A DNA stretch of 9,178 nt from Acidobacteriota bacterium (GTDB lineage: Bacteria > Acidobacteriota > Thermoanaerobaculia > Thermoanaerobaculales > Thermoanaerobaculaceae), in NCBI GenBank assembly GCA_021782525.1, contig JAJXUY010000041.1, positions 1 to 9,178 on the forward strand, given 5' to 3'. Below the pieces are notes generated by a model, which made no database searches, was not told where the DNA came from, and worked only from the letters and a program-made list of their open reading frames with translations. The translations under genes were made by a program, and so were the position numbers. Positions 1-6,031 of the stretch are shown one piece after another (the stretch's first letter is position 1; each line of letters begins with the position of its first letter).

Positions 1-476
1 TCGTTGGTGAGCCGGGTGATCACGCGCCCGGCCGGGGTGCGGTTGAACCACGCCACCTCGAGCCGCTGCAGATGGGCGAACAGGGCGTTGCGCAGGTCGC
101 GCATGACGAACTGCCCGGTCATCAGCATCGTGCGCGCCTGCAGGATCAGCAGGACGGCGGAGCCAAGCACGCTGGCGAGAAAGAAGAGGGCCAGCGTCGT
201 CAGACCGGCGGAGCCGACGCTGGGGAGGTGGAGCGTTTGCAGAAGCTTGAGGACGTCGCGGGCGCTGCTGTCGGCCTCGGGGCGGAGGTAGAGGTCGATC
301 GCCGAGGCGGTGATGAGCGGGCCCGCGACCTGGAGCGTGGAGCCGGCGAGAACGAGGGCGATCGCCGAGGCGATCCGGCGGCGGTACGGCCTCGCCCAGG
401 TCAGGAGCCAGCGCAGGAGGTGGCGGTCGGGGCGGCTCTCGTCCCGTTCCGTGGTCGTGGGCGTGGCGGCGCTCAT
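1..476 (-). CDS. ABC exporter, N-terminal transmembrane part (partial, runs off left edge)
   Basis: This is the first 158 codons of an ABC transporter of the type I exporter class (MsbA/LmrA-like half-transporter). Only the start of the transmembrane domain is present; the rest of that domain and any ATPase domain lie beyond the edge. Two hydrophobic segments are visible, at residues about 35-62 (preceded by a basic stretch RPYRRR) and about 91-118. They are followed by the conserved cytoplasmic loop that starts at MRDLRN (125-130) and contains WFNRTPAGRVITRLTN (143-158), a hallmark of exporter transmembrane domains. The ATG at 474-476 was chosen because it follows the stop of the upstream halogenase-like gene by 7 bases and a GAGG lies about 11 bases before it; this is a weak ribosome site, so translational coupling is plausible. 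The tight linkage suggests it exports a product of the two upstream enzymes, but its substrate cannot be read from this fragment. Confidence 0.88.
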   Translation of the reverse strand, partial: MSAATPTTTERDESRPDRHLLRWLLTWARPYRRRIASAIALVLAGSTLQVAGPLITASAIDLYLRPEADSSARDVLKLLQTLHLPSVGSAGLTTLALFFLASVLGSAVLLILQARTMLMTGQFVMRDLRNALFAHLQRLEVAWFNRTPAGRVITRLTN

Positions 477-483
477 CGCGGGC

Positions 484-1794
484 TCAGCCTCGCGAGCGGG
501 TCGCCGGCGAGACCACCAGCGGCGCCACGATCGGCCGCCCCAGCCGCGCGCTCCAGCGCTGCGCCTGGGCCAGGGCGAGGAGCGCGCGGAAGCGCGTGGT
601 GCGCCGCCAACGCCCGGAACGGAGCACGTCCGCGGCGAGCAGCGACACGATCGCCTCGGGGATGCGGAACGCGTCGTGCGGGTTGAAGAAGAAGGCGAGG
701 AAGTGCGGGTCGTAGTAGGCGCGAATGAACGAGAAGAACAGCCGGTGCAACGAGCGGGTCAGCGCGATGGTGGGCCCGAGGTCGGCGCCGTCGACGCGGC
801 CGTGGCGGGCGAGCGCCTCGCTGACGTCCTGCGCCGCCGCGGCCGCCGTAGTGGTGGCGAGGAAAACGCCGGTCGAGAAGACCGGGTCGAGGAAGCCGGC
901 CGCGTCGCCGAGGCAGCAGAACCCGTCGCCGCCGATCTGGAGGACGCGGTAAGAGAAGTTCTGCACCGCGGCGAACGGCGTGACCGCGGTCGCCGCGGCG
1001 AGGCGCCTCGCCACCTCGGGGGTGGCCTCGACCGCGGCGCGGAACACGCTCTCGGGTGAGCCCGCGAGGTCGCGCCAGCGCTCGACGTCGAGCACGGCGC
1101 CCACCGAGACCGTGTCGTCGGCGAACGGGATGAGCCAGAACCACCCCCCCTCGGCGAGGGCGATCGTGATGTTGCCCGCCTCGCGGCCGGGCGGCAGCCA
1201 CGCTCCCTTGAAGTGGGCCACGGCCGCGCTCTTGCGGTGCCTCGGGTAGGGGAACCGCCACCCCATGCGGCTCGCCAGGAACGAGGCCTGACCGGAGGCA
1301 TCGAGGGTGACGCGGCAGCGGACGAACTGCTCGCGGCCCTCCGGGTCGCGCAGCCGCACCCCGGTGATCCGCCGGCCGTCCCACTGCGGCACGGTGGCGC
1401 GCCAACCGGAAAGCAGTTGCGCCCCGCAGCGGACCGCGTTGGCGAGCAGGGCGGCGTCGAACTCGTCGCGGCTCACCTGGTAGGCGTGCGGGATGGCCGG
1501 GGGAAACGCGTCCTCGAACCAGTATGCGACGTGGCGGGACCCGTCGTGGGTGACGAAGCTGGCGCCGTTCTTCCGGCGCGTGTGCGGGAGGTCGCGGACG
1601 GTCTCGTGCACACCAAGGCGGTCGAGCAGCGGGATCGTGTGCGGGAGGAGCGACTCGCCGACGTGGAAGCGGGGGAACGGCTCACTCTCGACGATCAGCG
1701 TCTCGACGCCGGCGAGCGCGAGCAAGGCGCCGGCCGTGCTTCCGGCCGGGCCGGCCCCGATGATCAGGGCGTCGACGTCGCGCTCGCTCTCCAC
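484..1794 (-). CDS. Flavin-dependent halogenase-like FAD monooxygenase
   Basis: This 436-residue FAD enzyme belongs to the tryptophan-halogenase / PHBH-like superfamily. Visible motifs are the N-terminal dinucleotide fold GAGPAGS (13-19), PFPRFHVGESLLP (39-51), a lysine in RRKNGASF (K75) at the place where halogenases carry their catalytic Lys, DASG (165-168), WFWLIP (218-223) matching the halogenase signature WxWxIP, and GDAAGFLDPVFSTGV (296-310) containing FxxPxxSxG. The DPVFS form is typical of halogenases acting on phenols or carrier-bound pyrroles. Known members use FADH2 from a reductase, oxygen and halide to make HOX, which is relayed to Lys. At 436 residues it is shorter than most characterised halogenases (about 500 or more). 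Geranylgeranyl-reductase-like oxidoreductases share part of these motifs, so activity is inferred. The start is GTG (1792-1794) with no Shine-Dalgarno; TACCCT lies 6 bases upstream. It sits 21 bases after the PLP enzyme and 7 before the exporter. Confidence 0.85.
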   Translation of the reverse strand: MESERDVDALIIGAGPAGSTAGALLALAGVETLIVESEPFPRFHVGESLLPHTIPLLDRLGVHETVRDLPHTRRKNGASFVTHDGSRHVAYWFEDAFPPAIPHAYQVSRDEFDAALLANAVRCGAQLLSGWRATVPQWDGRRITGVRLRDPEGREQFVRCRVTLDASGQASFLASRMGWRFPYPRHRKSAAVAHFKGAWLPPGREAGNITIALAEGGWFWLIPFADDTVSVGAVLDVERWRDLAGSPESVFRAAVEATPEVARRLAAATAVTPFAAVQNFSYRVLQIGGDGFCCLGDAAGFLDPVFSTGVFLATTTAAAAAQDVSEALARHGRVDGADLGPTIALTRSLHRLFFSFIRAYYDPHFLAFFFNPHDAFRIPEAIVSLLAADVLRSGRWRRTTRFRALLALAQAQRWSARLGRPIVAPLVVSPATRSRG

Positions 1795-1800
1795 CGGATG

Positions 1801-1806
1801 AGGGTA
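1801..1806 (-). promoter_or_regulatory. Weak candidate leaderless -10 element TACCCT of the halogenase-like gene
   Basis: TACCCT fits TAnnnT, the core of sigma-70-type -10 elements, and ends 6 bases before the GTG start at 1794. No Shine-Dalgarno lies in the 21-base gap. Alone it is weak because the inner bases are C; it is reported because three other genes here have the same spacing. Confidence 0.35.
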
Positions 1807-1815
1807 CTACGCCGG

Positions 1816-2952
1816 TCAGAGTTTTCCGAGGATGACGGAGAGCGCCTCGAGCTCGCCCGTCGTGGCGTAGAAGTGCGGCGAGAAGCGCACCCAGCCCTGG
1901 CGGGCGGTCACCTCGATCTGGCGCTCGCGCAGGCGGCGCGCGATCTCGTCGGCGGGGAGGAACGGGTGGCGCGCGGCGACGATGCCGGCGATCGGATGGG
2001 CCGAGCCGGGCGAGCCCACGCGCCAGCCGACCTTGAGCAGCGCCTGGGTGAGCGTGCGGGCGTGGGCCGTGACCCGGGCGTGGATCTCCGCCGCCCCGAC
2101 CTCGTTGAGGAGGTCGAGCGCGGCGGCGAGCCCGGCCACCAGGATGGTCGGGGTGGCGCCCGGCTCGAAGCGCCGCCCGTCGCGGTGAAACTCGAGCTCC
2201 TGCAGGAAGAACTGGCGCTCGGAGCGGCGCACGTTGAGCCAGCCGGCGAGGACCGGGGTCAGGGTCGCGCGCAGCTCCGGCCGGGTGACCATCACGCCGA
2301 TCCCCTCGGGGCCGAGGAGCCACTTGTGGCTGTCGGCGACCAGGGCGTCGACGCCGAGCTCGTCGAGCCGCTGCGGCAGCACACCCAGCCCCTGGATCGC
2401 GTCGAGGGCGACGAGGATGCCGCGTTCGTGGGCCGCGGCCGCCAGCTCGGCGACCGGCGCCACCCACCCGGTGTGGAACGCGACCCACGACAGCGCCAGC
2501 AGCTTGACCGGGCGCGCCAGGAGCGGCAGCACGGTGTCGAGCTCGACCTTGCCGGCGGGGGTCGGGAAACGCCGAACCGCCACCCCGCGGCGCTGCAGCG
2601 CGAGGTAGGGGGCGACGTTGGCCGCGAACTCCTCCTCGCCGACCAGCACCGCCTCGCCCTTCTTCCACGGCAACCCCTGCGCGATCAGCGACAGGCCCTC
2701 GGAGGTGCTGCGCACGAGTGACACGTCCTCGGCGCGGCAGCCGACCAGCTCGGCCGCGAGCGCCCGTGCCGCGAGCTCGGTCTGGTGCCAGCGCTCCCAG
2801 AGGTGGGAGCCGGTGCTCTCCTGCTCGGCGATGCGCCCCCGCATCGCCTCGGCGACGCGCAGCGGCAGCGGCGCCACTGCCGCGTGGTTGAGGTAGAGAC
2901 AGTGCCGGCGGACGGGAAACTCCGGCAGCCAGCGGGCGAGATCCAGCGGCAC
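1816..2952 (-). CDS. Class-V aminotransferase-fold PLP enzyme
   Basis: This 378-residue PLP-dependent enzyme of the NifS/isopenicillin-N-epimerase/kynureninase-like class V family is full length for the family. It shows YLNHAAVAPLP (20-30) at the N-terminus, the phosphate-binding segment VRSTSEG (80-86), LDAIQGLG (183-190) with D184 for the pyridine nitrogen and Q187, and the Schiff-base lysine K210 in DSHKWLLGPEGIGV (207-220). It also shows FEPGATPTIL (262-271) and a C-terminal WVRFSPHFY (354-362), whose R356 probably binds a substrate carboxylate. Its only cysteines are C18 and C72. The C-terminal active-site Cys of cysteine desulfurases is absent, so desulfurase is unlikely; a transaminase, epimerase or lyase on an amino acid fits better. 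The start is GTG at 2950-2952. No Shine-Dalgarno is close, but TATACT sits 6 bases ahead. It lies 21 bases upstream of the halogenase-like gene, so it may supply or modify that enzyme's amino-acid-derived substrate (inference). Confidence 0.88.
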   Translation of the reverse strand: MPLDLARWLPEFPVRRHCLYLNHAAVAPLPLRVAEAMRGRIAEQESTGSHLWERWHQTELAARALAAELVGCRAEDVSLVRSTSEGLSLIAQGLPWKKGEAVLVGEEEFAANVAPYLALQRRGVAVRRFPTPAGKVELDTVLPLLARPVKLLALSWVAFHTGWVAPVAELAAAAHERGILVALDAIQGLGVLPQRLDELGVDALVADSHKWLLGPEGIGVMVTRPELRATLTPVLAGWLNVRRSERQFFLQELEFHRDGRRFEPGATPTILVAGLAAALDLLNEVGAAEIHARVTAHARTLTQALLKVGWRVGSPGSAHPIAGIVAARHPFLPADEIARRLRERQIEVTARQGWVRFSPHFYATTGELEALSVILGKL

Positions 2953-2958
2953 GCCCGG

Positions 2959-2964
2959 AGTATA
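2959..2964 (-). promoter_or_regulatory. Candidate leaderless -10 element TATACT of the PLP-enzyme gene
   Basis: TATACT ends 6 bases before the GTG start at 2952; bases 2953-2958 read CCGGGC on the coding strand. The same hexamer occurs 7 bases before the acyltransferase start. The nearest G-rich stretch is too far upstream to be a Shine-Dalgarno. The geometry fits a transcription start on the start codon itself. Confidence 0.55.
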
Positions 2965-2992
2965 CCTGCGGCCTCCCGCCGCTCGCGCGGTG

Positions 2993-3826
2993 CTACCCGA
3001 CCGGCCCGAACAGACGCGCCGTGTCGAACGGCGCGCTCACGATCGTGCAGCGTGCGAGCGACGCGCCGCAGACCGACGCGATCGCATCACCGAGTGCCGG
3101 CGGCGGCGGGACCAGGCCGAGCAAGCGGCGCGCCCGCTCGACCGGTGCCTCGGGGAGCCCCCACATCGAAGCCGCGATCGCCGAGACGGCGAGCGTGCGC
3201 GCCCCCGCGTCGAGCGCCCAGAAGCCGGCGCCGCCGCAGCGGGCGGCGTGCCGCGCGAGCTGCCACTCCAGGCTCGGCCCCTCGAGCGCACTCTCCGGCA
3301 GCGGCGCCCCACCGTTCCACCCAGGGTTGAGGAAGAGCGCCAGCCTCGGCTCGAACGGCGCCCGCCGCTCGAGCTCGGCCGCGATGTCGCGCAGCGTCGC
3401 GTTTCGCCCGTCGAGCGGGAACGGGACACCGCGCAAGGCGGCCGGGTCGAGGCGGGCGAGGTCGCGCCGCCGCCCCAGGGCGATCGTCCATGCGATGTGC
3501 GCGTCGGCCAGGTAGGCGAGCGCGTCGCCGGCGGTCGGATAGAGGTCGGGGCGCGTGCGCGGGCCGGTGCGGGCCAGGGCGGCAAGGTACGCGTCGAGGG
3601 CGCGTCCGGCCCCAGCGGCCGCCGGGTTCGCCGCGACGCGAGCGAGCACGGCGGCGAGCGGCGCGTTGTCGGCGGGCAGCTCCAAGCTCAGAGCGGGGAG
3701 CGCGGTCAACGGCGGAGCGCCGGGGCCGACCTCGACTCGGCCGCACGCCGCCGCGGCCAGCACGACTGCGGCCGCCGCCGGGAAGCGGCGGCCGAGCGAA
3801 CGTGGCGCTCGCGCTTTCGCCGTCAC
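2993..3826 (-). CDS. Probable DUF547-like exported lipoprotein
   Basis: This 277-residue protein starts with a basic region and a hydrophobic stretch ending AAVVLAAAAC (19-28). C28 may be a lipidated cysteine, although the lipobox is weak because -3 is Ala. After a Pro/Ala-rich linker, the segment AYLADAHIAWTIALGRRRDL (104-123), followed by VPFPLDGRNATLRDIAAELE (134-153) and FEPRLALFLNPGWNGGAPLP (158-177), resembles the order of blocks in DUF547 proteins: a helix with a YN-like motif, then F-x-L-x-G-x-x-x-TL-x-x-I, then the 'dpR-hfAL' strand. This resemblance is from memory and the match is imperfect. DUF547 function is unknown, and I cannot name active-site residues here. The start is GTG at 3824-3826 with no Shine-Dalgarno; TACAAT lies 6 bases upstream. 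It follows the FecR/DUF6600 gene by 31 bases and precedes the PLP enzyme by 40. Arg- and Ala-rich composition matches its neighbours. Confidence 0.68.
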   Translation of the reverse strand: MTAKARAPRSLGRRFPAAAAVVLAAAACGRVEVGPGAPPLTALPALSLELPADNAPLAAVLARVAANPAAAGAGRALDAYLAALARTGPRTRPDLYPTAGDALAYLADAHIAWTIALGRRRDLARLDPAALRGVPFPLDGRNATLRDIAAELERRAPFEPRLALFLNPGWNGGAPLPESALEGPSLEWQLARHAARCGGAGFWALDAGARTLAVSAIAASMWGLPEAPVERARRLLGLVPPPPALGDAIASVCGASLARCTIVSAPFDTARLFGPVG

Positions 3827-3832
3827 ACCGGC

Positions 3833-3838
3833 ATTGTA
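3833..3838 (-). promoter_or_regulatory. Candidate leaderless -10 element TACAAT of the DUF547-like gene
   Basis: TACAAT (5 of 6 matches to TATAAT) ends 6 bases before the GTG start at 3826. No ribosome-binding site lies between. A transcription start at the G of GTG would make a leaderless mRNA. The -35 position holds no recognisable TTGACA. It lies in the 31-base gap after the FecR/DUF6600 gene, so this gene could be transcribed independently. Confidence 0.5.
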
Positions 3839-3852
3839 GCGTCGCGCGGCGG

Positions 3853-3865
3853 ACCGGTTACCGGT
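3853..3865. promoter_or_regulatory. 13-bp palindrome ACCGGT-T-ACCGGT, candidate operator
   Basis: A perfect inverted repeat with two ACCGGT halves, each itself palindromic, is separated by a single T. It spans the TAA stop of the FecR/DUF6600 gene (3858-3860). If the DUF547-like mRNA starts at its GTG (3826), the palindrome sits about -27 to -39, over the -35 region, where a regulator could bind. A single base as loop rules out a good RNA hairpin. Function is unknown. Confidence 0.4.
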
Positions 3866-5981
3866 GCGGGCGGCCCGCGGAGCGTGCCGGCGGGCGGGAC
3901 TCGACGACGCGACCCTGCGGCCTGGCCTCGAAGACCCGAACCGGCTCCCGCGGCGCGAACTCCCGCATCGGGCGCTCGAGGCGCGGCTGCGCGAACCGTT
4001 GCACCGGCTCCGAGAAACGCCGTACCGGCTCCGCGAAGCGCGGCGCCGGCTCTACGAAGCGCGGTGCCGCCGCCGGCCGCGCCACGATGCGCTCCGGCGG
4101 CGCGTACGACCTCGGGACTCGCGTCCCGGGGGCACTGCCGCGGGTCGCCCACCGCTCGCTCTGCACCGTGGCTCGCCCCTGCCAGCGGTCGACGTTGGCT
4201 GGCCGCCGCCAACTCGCCGAGTTGTTGTTGGGCGGCCGCGGCGCGGGAGGCGGCGAGACCCGCTCGATCGTCCGCGGGGCGGTGAACCTCTCCATCCGCG
4301 GCGGGCTGCCGAGGCTGCTGGGCGGCCGACTGTCGCCGGGGTTGAACCGATCGCGCCTGATGACCTCGCGGCGGATCGCCGGCGGGTTGTTGAAGCGATC
4401 GTTACGCGCACCCGGGGCGCCGAGCTCGCCGGGGTTGAACGTGCGCCCGCCGGGCATGCCGCTCCCGCCGCGGACGCCGCCGGCGTCGCGGCCAGTCCAG
4501 CGCTCGCCTCCGGCACCGCTCCCGGGCTGGACCGGGCGGAACCGCGTGATCGTCTCCCGCGTCCCGATGGCGACCTCGGCCGTGGTCCGTGGGCGGATCT
4601 CCGGCAACGGTGTCGCCGAGCGCACACCCGTTGTCGGCTCGCGACGGAACACCGAGGAGAGGTCGGGCACGGCACGGCTGCCGACGCCGGGCCGGAAGAA
4701 CGACTCGATGGTGCGGTCGCCGAGCGTCCGGCCGGGCGTCTGGGTGATCAGCGGGCCCGAGCGGACGTAGCCCTCGACGCCGCGGTCGCCGCGCAGGAAG
4801 CGGCTGGGCTCGATGCGAACGCGGTCGATGTGCCGCGAGGCGAAGTCGCCCGAGGGGACGAACGTCCACGGCCGCGGATCGATGTCGCCCATTCGAACCC
4901 GCCCGGAGAAGTCGAAGCTGATGTCCCCCCAGCGTCCGGGCCGGGCCCCGCCCCGGCCGCCCCAGCAGTTGGGGCAGTTGTGGTAGTACCAGTAGTCGTA
5001 GTAGCCGCGCGGGCACCAGCCCACGTAGCCGGGGGTGTAGATCCAGTCAACCCACGCCGGACCCCACACGGAGTCCCAGCCCCACACCCAGCCGAAGCTG
5101 GCGTCGAGGTACCACGAGCCGTAGTGGAACGGGTACCAGCCCCAGGGCTCGTAGGAGATCCACGACCACCCCACCGGCGTCCAGTACCAGCGCCCGTTGG
5201 AGTAGGGGACCCAGCCGGCGCTCACCCGCGGCTGCCACATCCAGCTCGAGTAGGTCGGGACGTACACCCAGTTGCCGTACGCGCTCAAGACCCCGGCGTG
5301 CTCCGCCGCGCGGGAGTCGACGTACTGCGCCGTCGGCCCGGCCGGCATCTGACGGCGCTCCTGCACCCAGTTCCAGAAGTCGTCGCTCGAGGTCGAGAGC
5401 GCAGCCCGCTGCAGCTCGCCTTGCTGCCCGACGACGGCTTGCTCGCCGGCCCGCAGCATCACGGAGCCGACGCCGACCGGCAGCTCCGCGAAGCCGCTGT
5501 ACGCCTGGACGCGGATCTGGTTGCCGTCGAGCTCGATGCGGTACAGGCCCGGGCGGCTCAGGTAGACGGTGCCGTTGGGGGTGTCGAAGCGCATCGGGCC
5601 GCTGCCGCCAGCGGTCTGGGGGATCTCGACCGCGGCCTCGCCGTCCGCGAGGTACAGCGCGGTGCGGCTGGAGGAGTCGTCACGCGACAGGGCGATCGCG
5701 TCGAAGTCCATGGTGGAGAACTCGTCGAGCCAGACCGTGCTGCCGTCGGCGAGCTGCACCTCGACGCGCGCCCCGCGCGAGCTGTCGAGACGGTCGCCGG
5801 CGAGGACCGGCATGTTGACGACGACGTCCATGCTCTCGCCCCCGTGCCCCGGTTGCAGCGTCGCGTAGCGCTCGAGGTACGAGATGTAGCTCAGCGAGGT
5901 CATGTCGTCCCCGGCAAAGGCCGCAGCGGCCGTCACCATCCCGGCAAGAACCCCGATGATCGCGAAACGAGAGCGTTTCAT
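3858..5981 (-). CDS. Secreted FecR-domain / DUF6600 protein with basic Arg/Pro-rich tail
   Basis: This 707-residue exported protein has a signal peptide at residues 1-23 (MKRSR, hydrophobic core, AFA|GDD cleavage). A FecR-like beta domain at about 45-190 includes GDRLDSSRGARVEVQLADGS (62-81) and a following block DTPNGTVYLSRPGLYRIEL (133-151). Residues about 235-325 form a W/Y-rich DUF6600 region (GNWVYVPTYSSWMWQPRV, GWVPYSNGRWYWT, EPWGWYPFHYGSWY, FGWVWG). It ends in a long low-complexity Arg/Pro/Gly tail of about 360 residues. The open frame extends upstream to 6605, but that extension is a shadow over the acyltransferase gene. The ATG at 5979-5981 is fixed by the signal peptide and by an excellent AGGGAGGT ribosome site 5 bases away. 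FecR proteins classically relay signals to sigma factors, but DUF6600 proteins have no known role; a cell-surface or periplasmic structural role is a guess. C323, C336 and C339 are unusual (see findings). Confidence 0.88.
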   Translation of the reverse strand: MKRSRFAIIGVLAGMVTAAAAFAGDDMTSLSYISYLERYATLQPGHGGESMDVVVNMPVLAGDRLDSSRGARVEVQLADGSTVWLDEFSTMDFDAIALSRDDSSSRTALYLADGEAAVEIPQTAGGSGPMRFDTPNGTVYLSRPGLYRIELDGNQIRVQAYSGFAELPVGVGSVMLRAGEQAVVGQQGELQRAALSTSSDDFWNWVQERRQMPAGPTAQYVDSRAAEHAGVLSAYGNWVYVPTYSSWMWQPRVSAGWVPYSNGRWYWTPVGWSWISYEPWGWYPFHYGSWYLDASFGWVWGWDSVWGPAWVDWIYTPGYVGWCPRGYYDYWYYHNCPNCWGGRGGARPGRWGDISFDFSGRVRMGDIDPRPWTFVPSGDFASRHIDRVRIEPSRFLRGDRGVEGYVRSGPLITQTPGRTLGDRTIESFFRPGVGSRAVPDLSSVFRREPTTGVRSATPLPEIRPRTTAEVAIGTRETITRFRPVQPGSGAGGERWTGRDAGGVRGGSGMPGGRTFNPGELGAPGARNDRFNNPPAIRREVIRRDRFNPGDSRPPSSLGSPPRMERFTAPRTIERVSPPPAPRPPNNNSASWRRPANVDRWQGRATVQSERWATRGSAPGTRVPRSYAPPERIVARPAAAPRFVEPAPRFAEPVRRFSEPVQRFAQPRLERPMREFAPREPVRVFEARPQGRVVESRPPARSAGRPHR
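3981..4064 (-). repeat. 21-bp tandem repeat, four imperfect units, inside the FecR/DUF6600 tail
   Basis: Four in-phase 21-base units follow one another, at about 3981-4001, 4002-4022, 4023-4043 and 4044-4064. Units 2 to 4 share a CCGGCTC core and an AA/GCGCG-type end; the first is more diverged. They encode a heptad-like pattern of residues, repeated as xRFxEPx: PRFVEPA, PRFAEPV, RRFSEPV, QRFAQPR. The 21-base length preserves the frame, so copy number can vary without frameshift. The repeat lies in the basic Arg/Pro-rich C-terminal tail. Coordinates are by eye and unit boundaries could shift by a few bases. Confidence 0.85.
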
Positions 5982-5985
5982 GCCG

Positions 5986-5993
5986 ACCTCCCT
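5986..5993 (-). promoter_or_regulatory. Strong ribosome-binding site AGGGAGGT deciding the FecR/DUF6600 start
   Basis: AGGGAGGT lies 4 bases before the ATG at 5979-5981 (5 bases from the GGAGG core). It is the best Shine-Dalgarno in the window. Together with the signal peptide directly after the ATG, it rejects the 208-codon upstream extension of the open frame. Confidence 0.85.
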
Positions 5994-6031
5994 TCGCTCC
6001 TCCACCCGTCGAACAAGCAAGAGACGTGCCA

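Noticed and set aside
1213..2721. A 502-codon plus-strand open frame across the PLP and halogenase-like genes
   Set aside because: It reads Arg/Glu/Gly/Ala-rich text without domains and overlaps two well-supported genes on the other strand; stop-poor GC-rich DNA produces such frames.
2968..2982. GCGGC/GCCGC inverted repeat after the DUF547-like gene, possible terminator
   Set aside because: Only 5 pairs with a 5-base loop and no T-run; such repeats are frequent in DNA this GC-rich.
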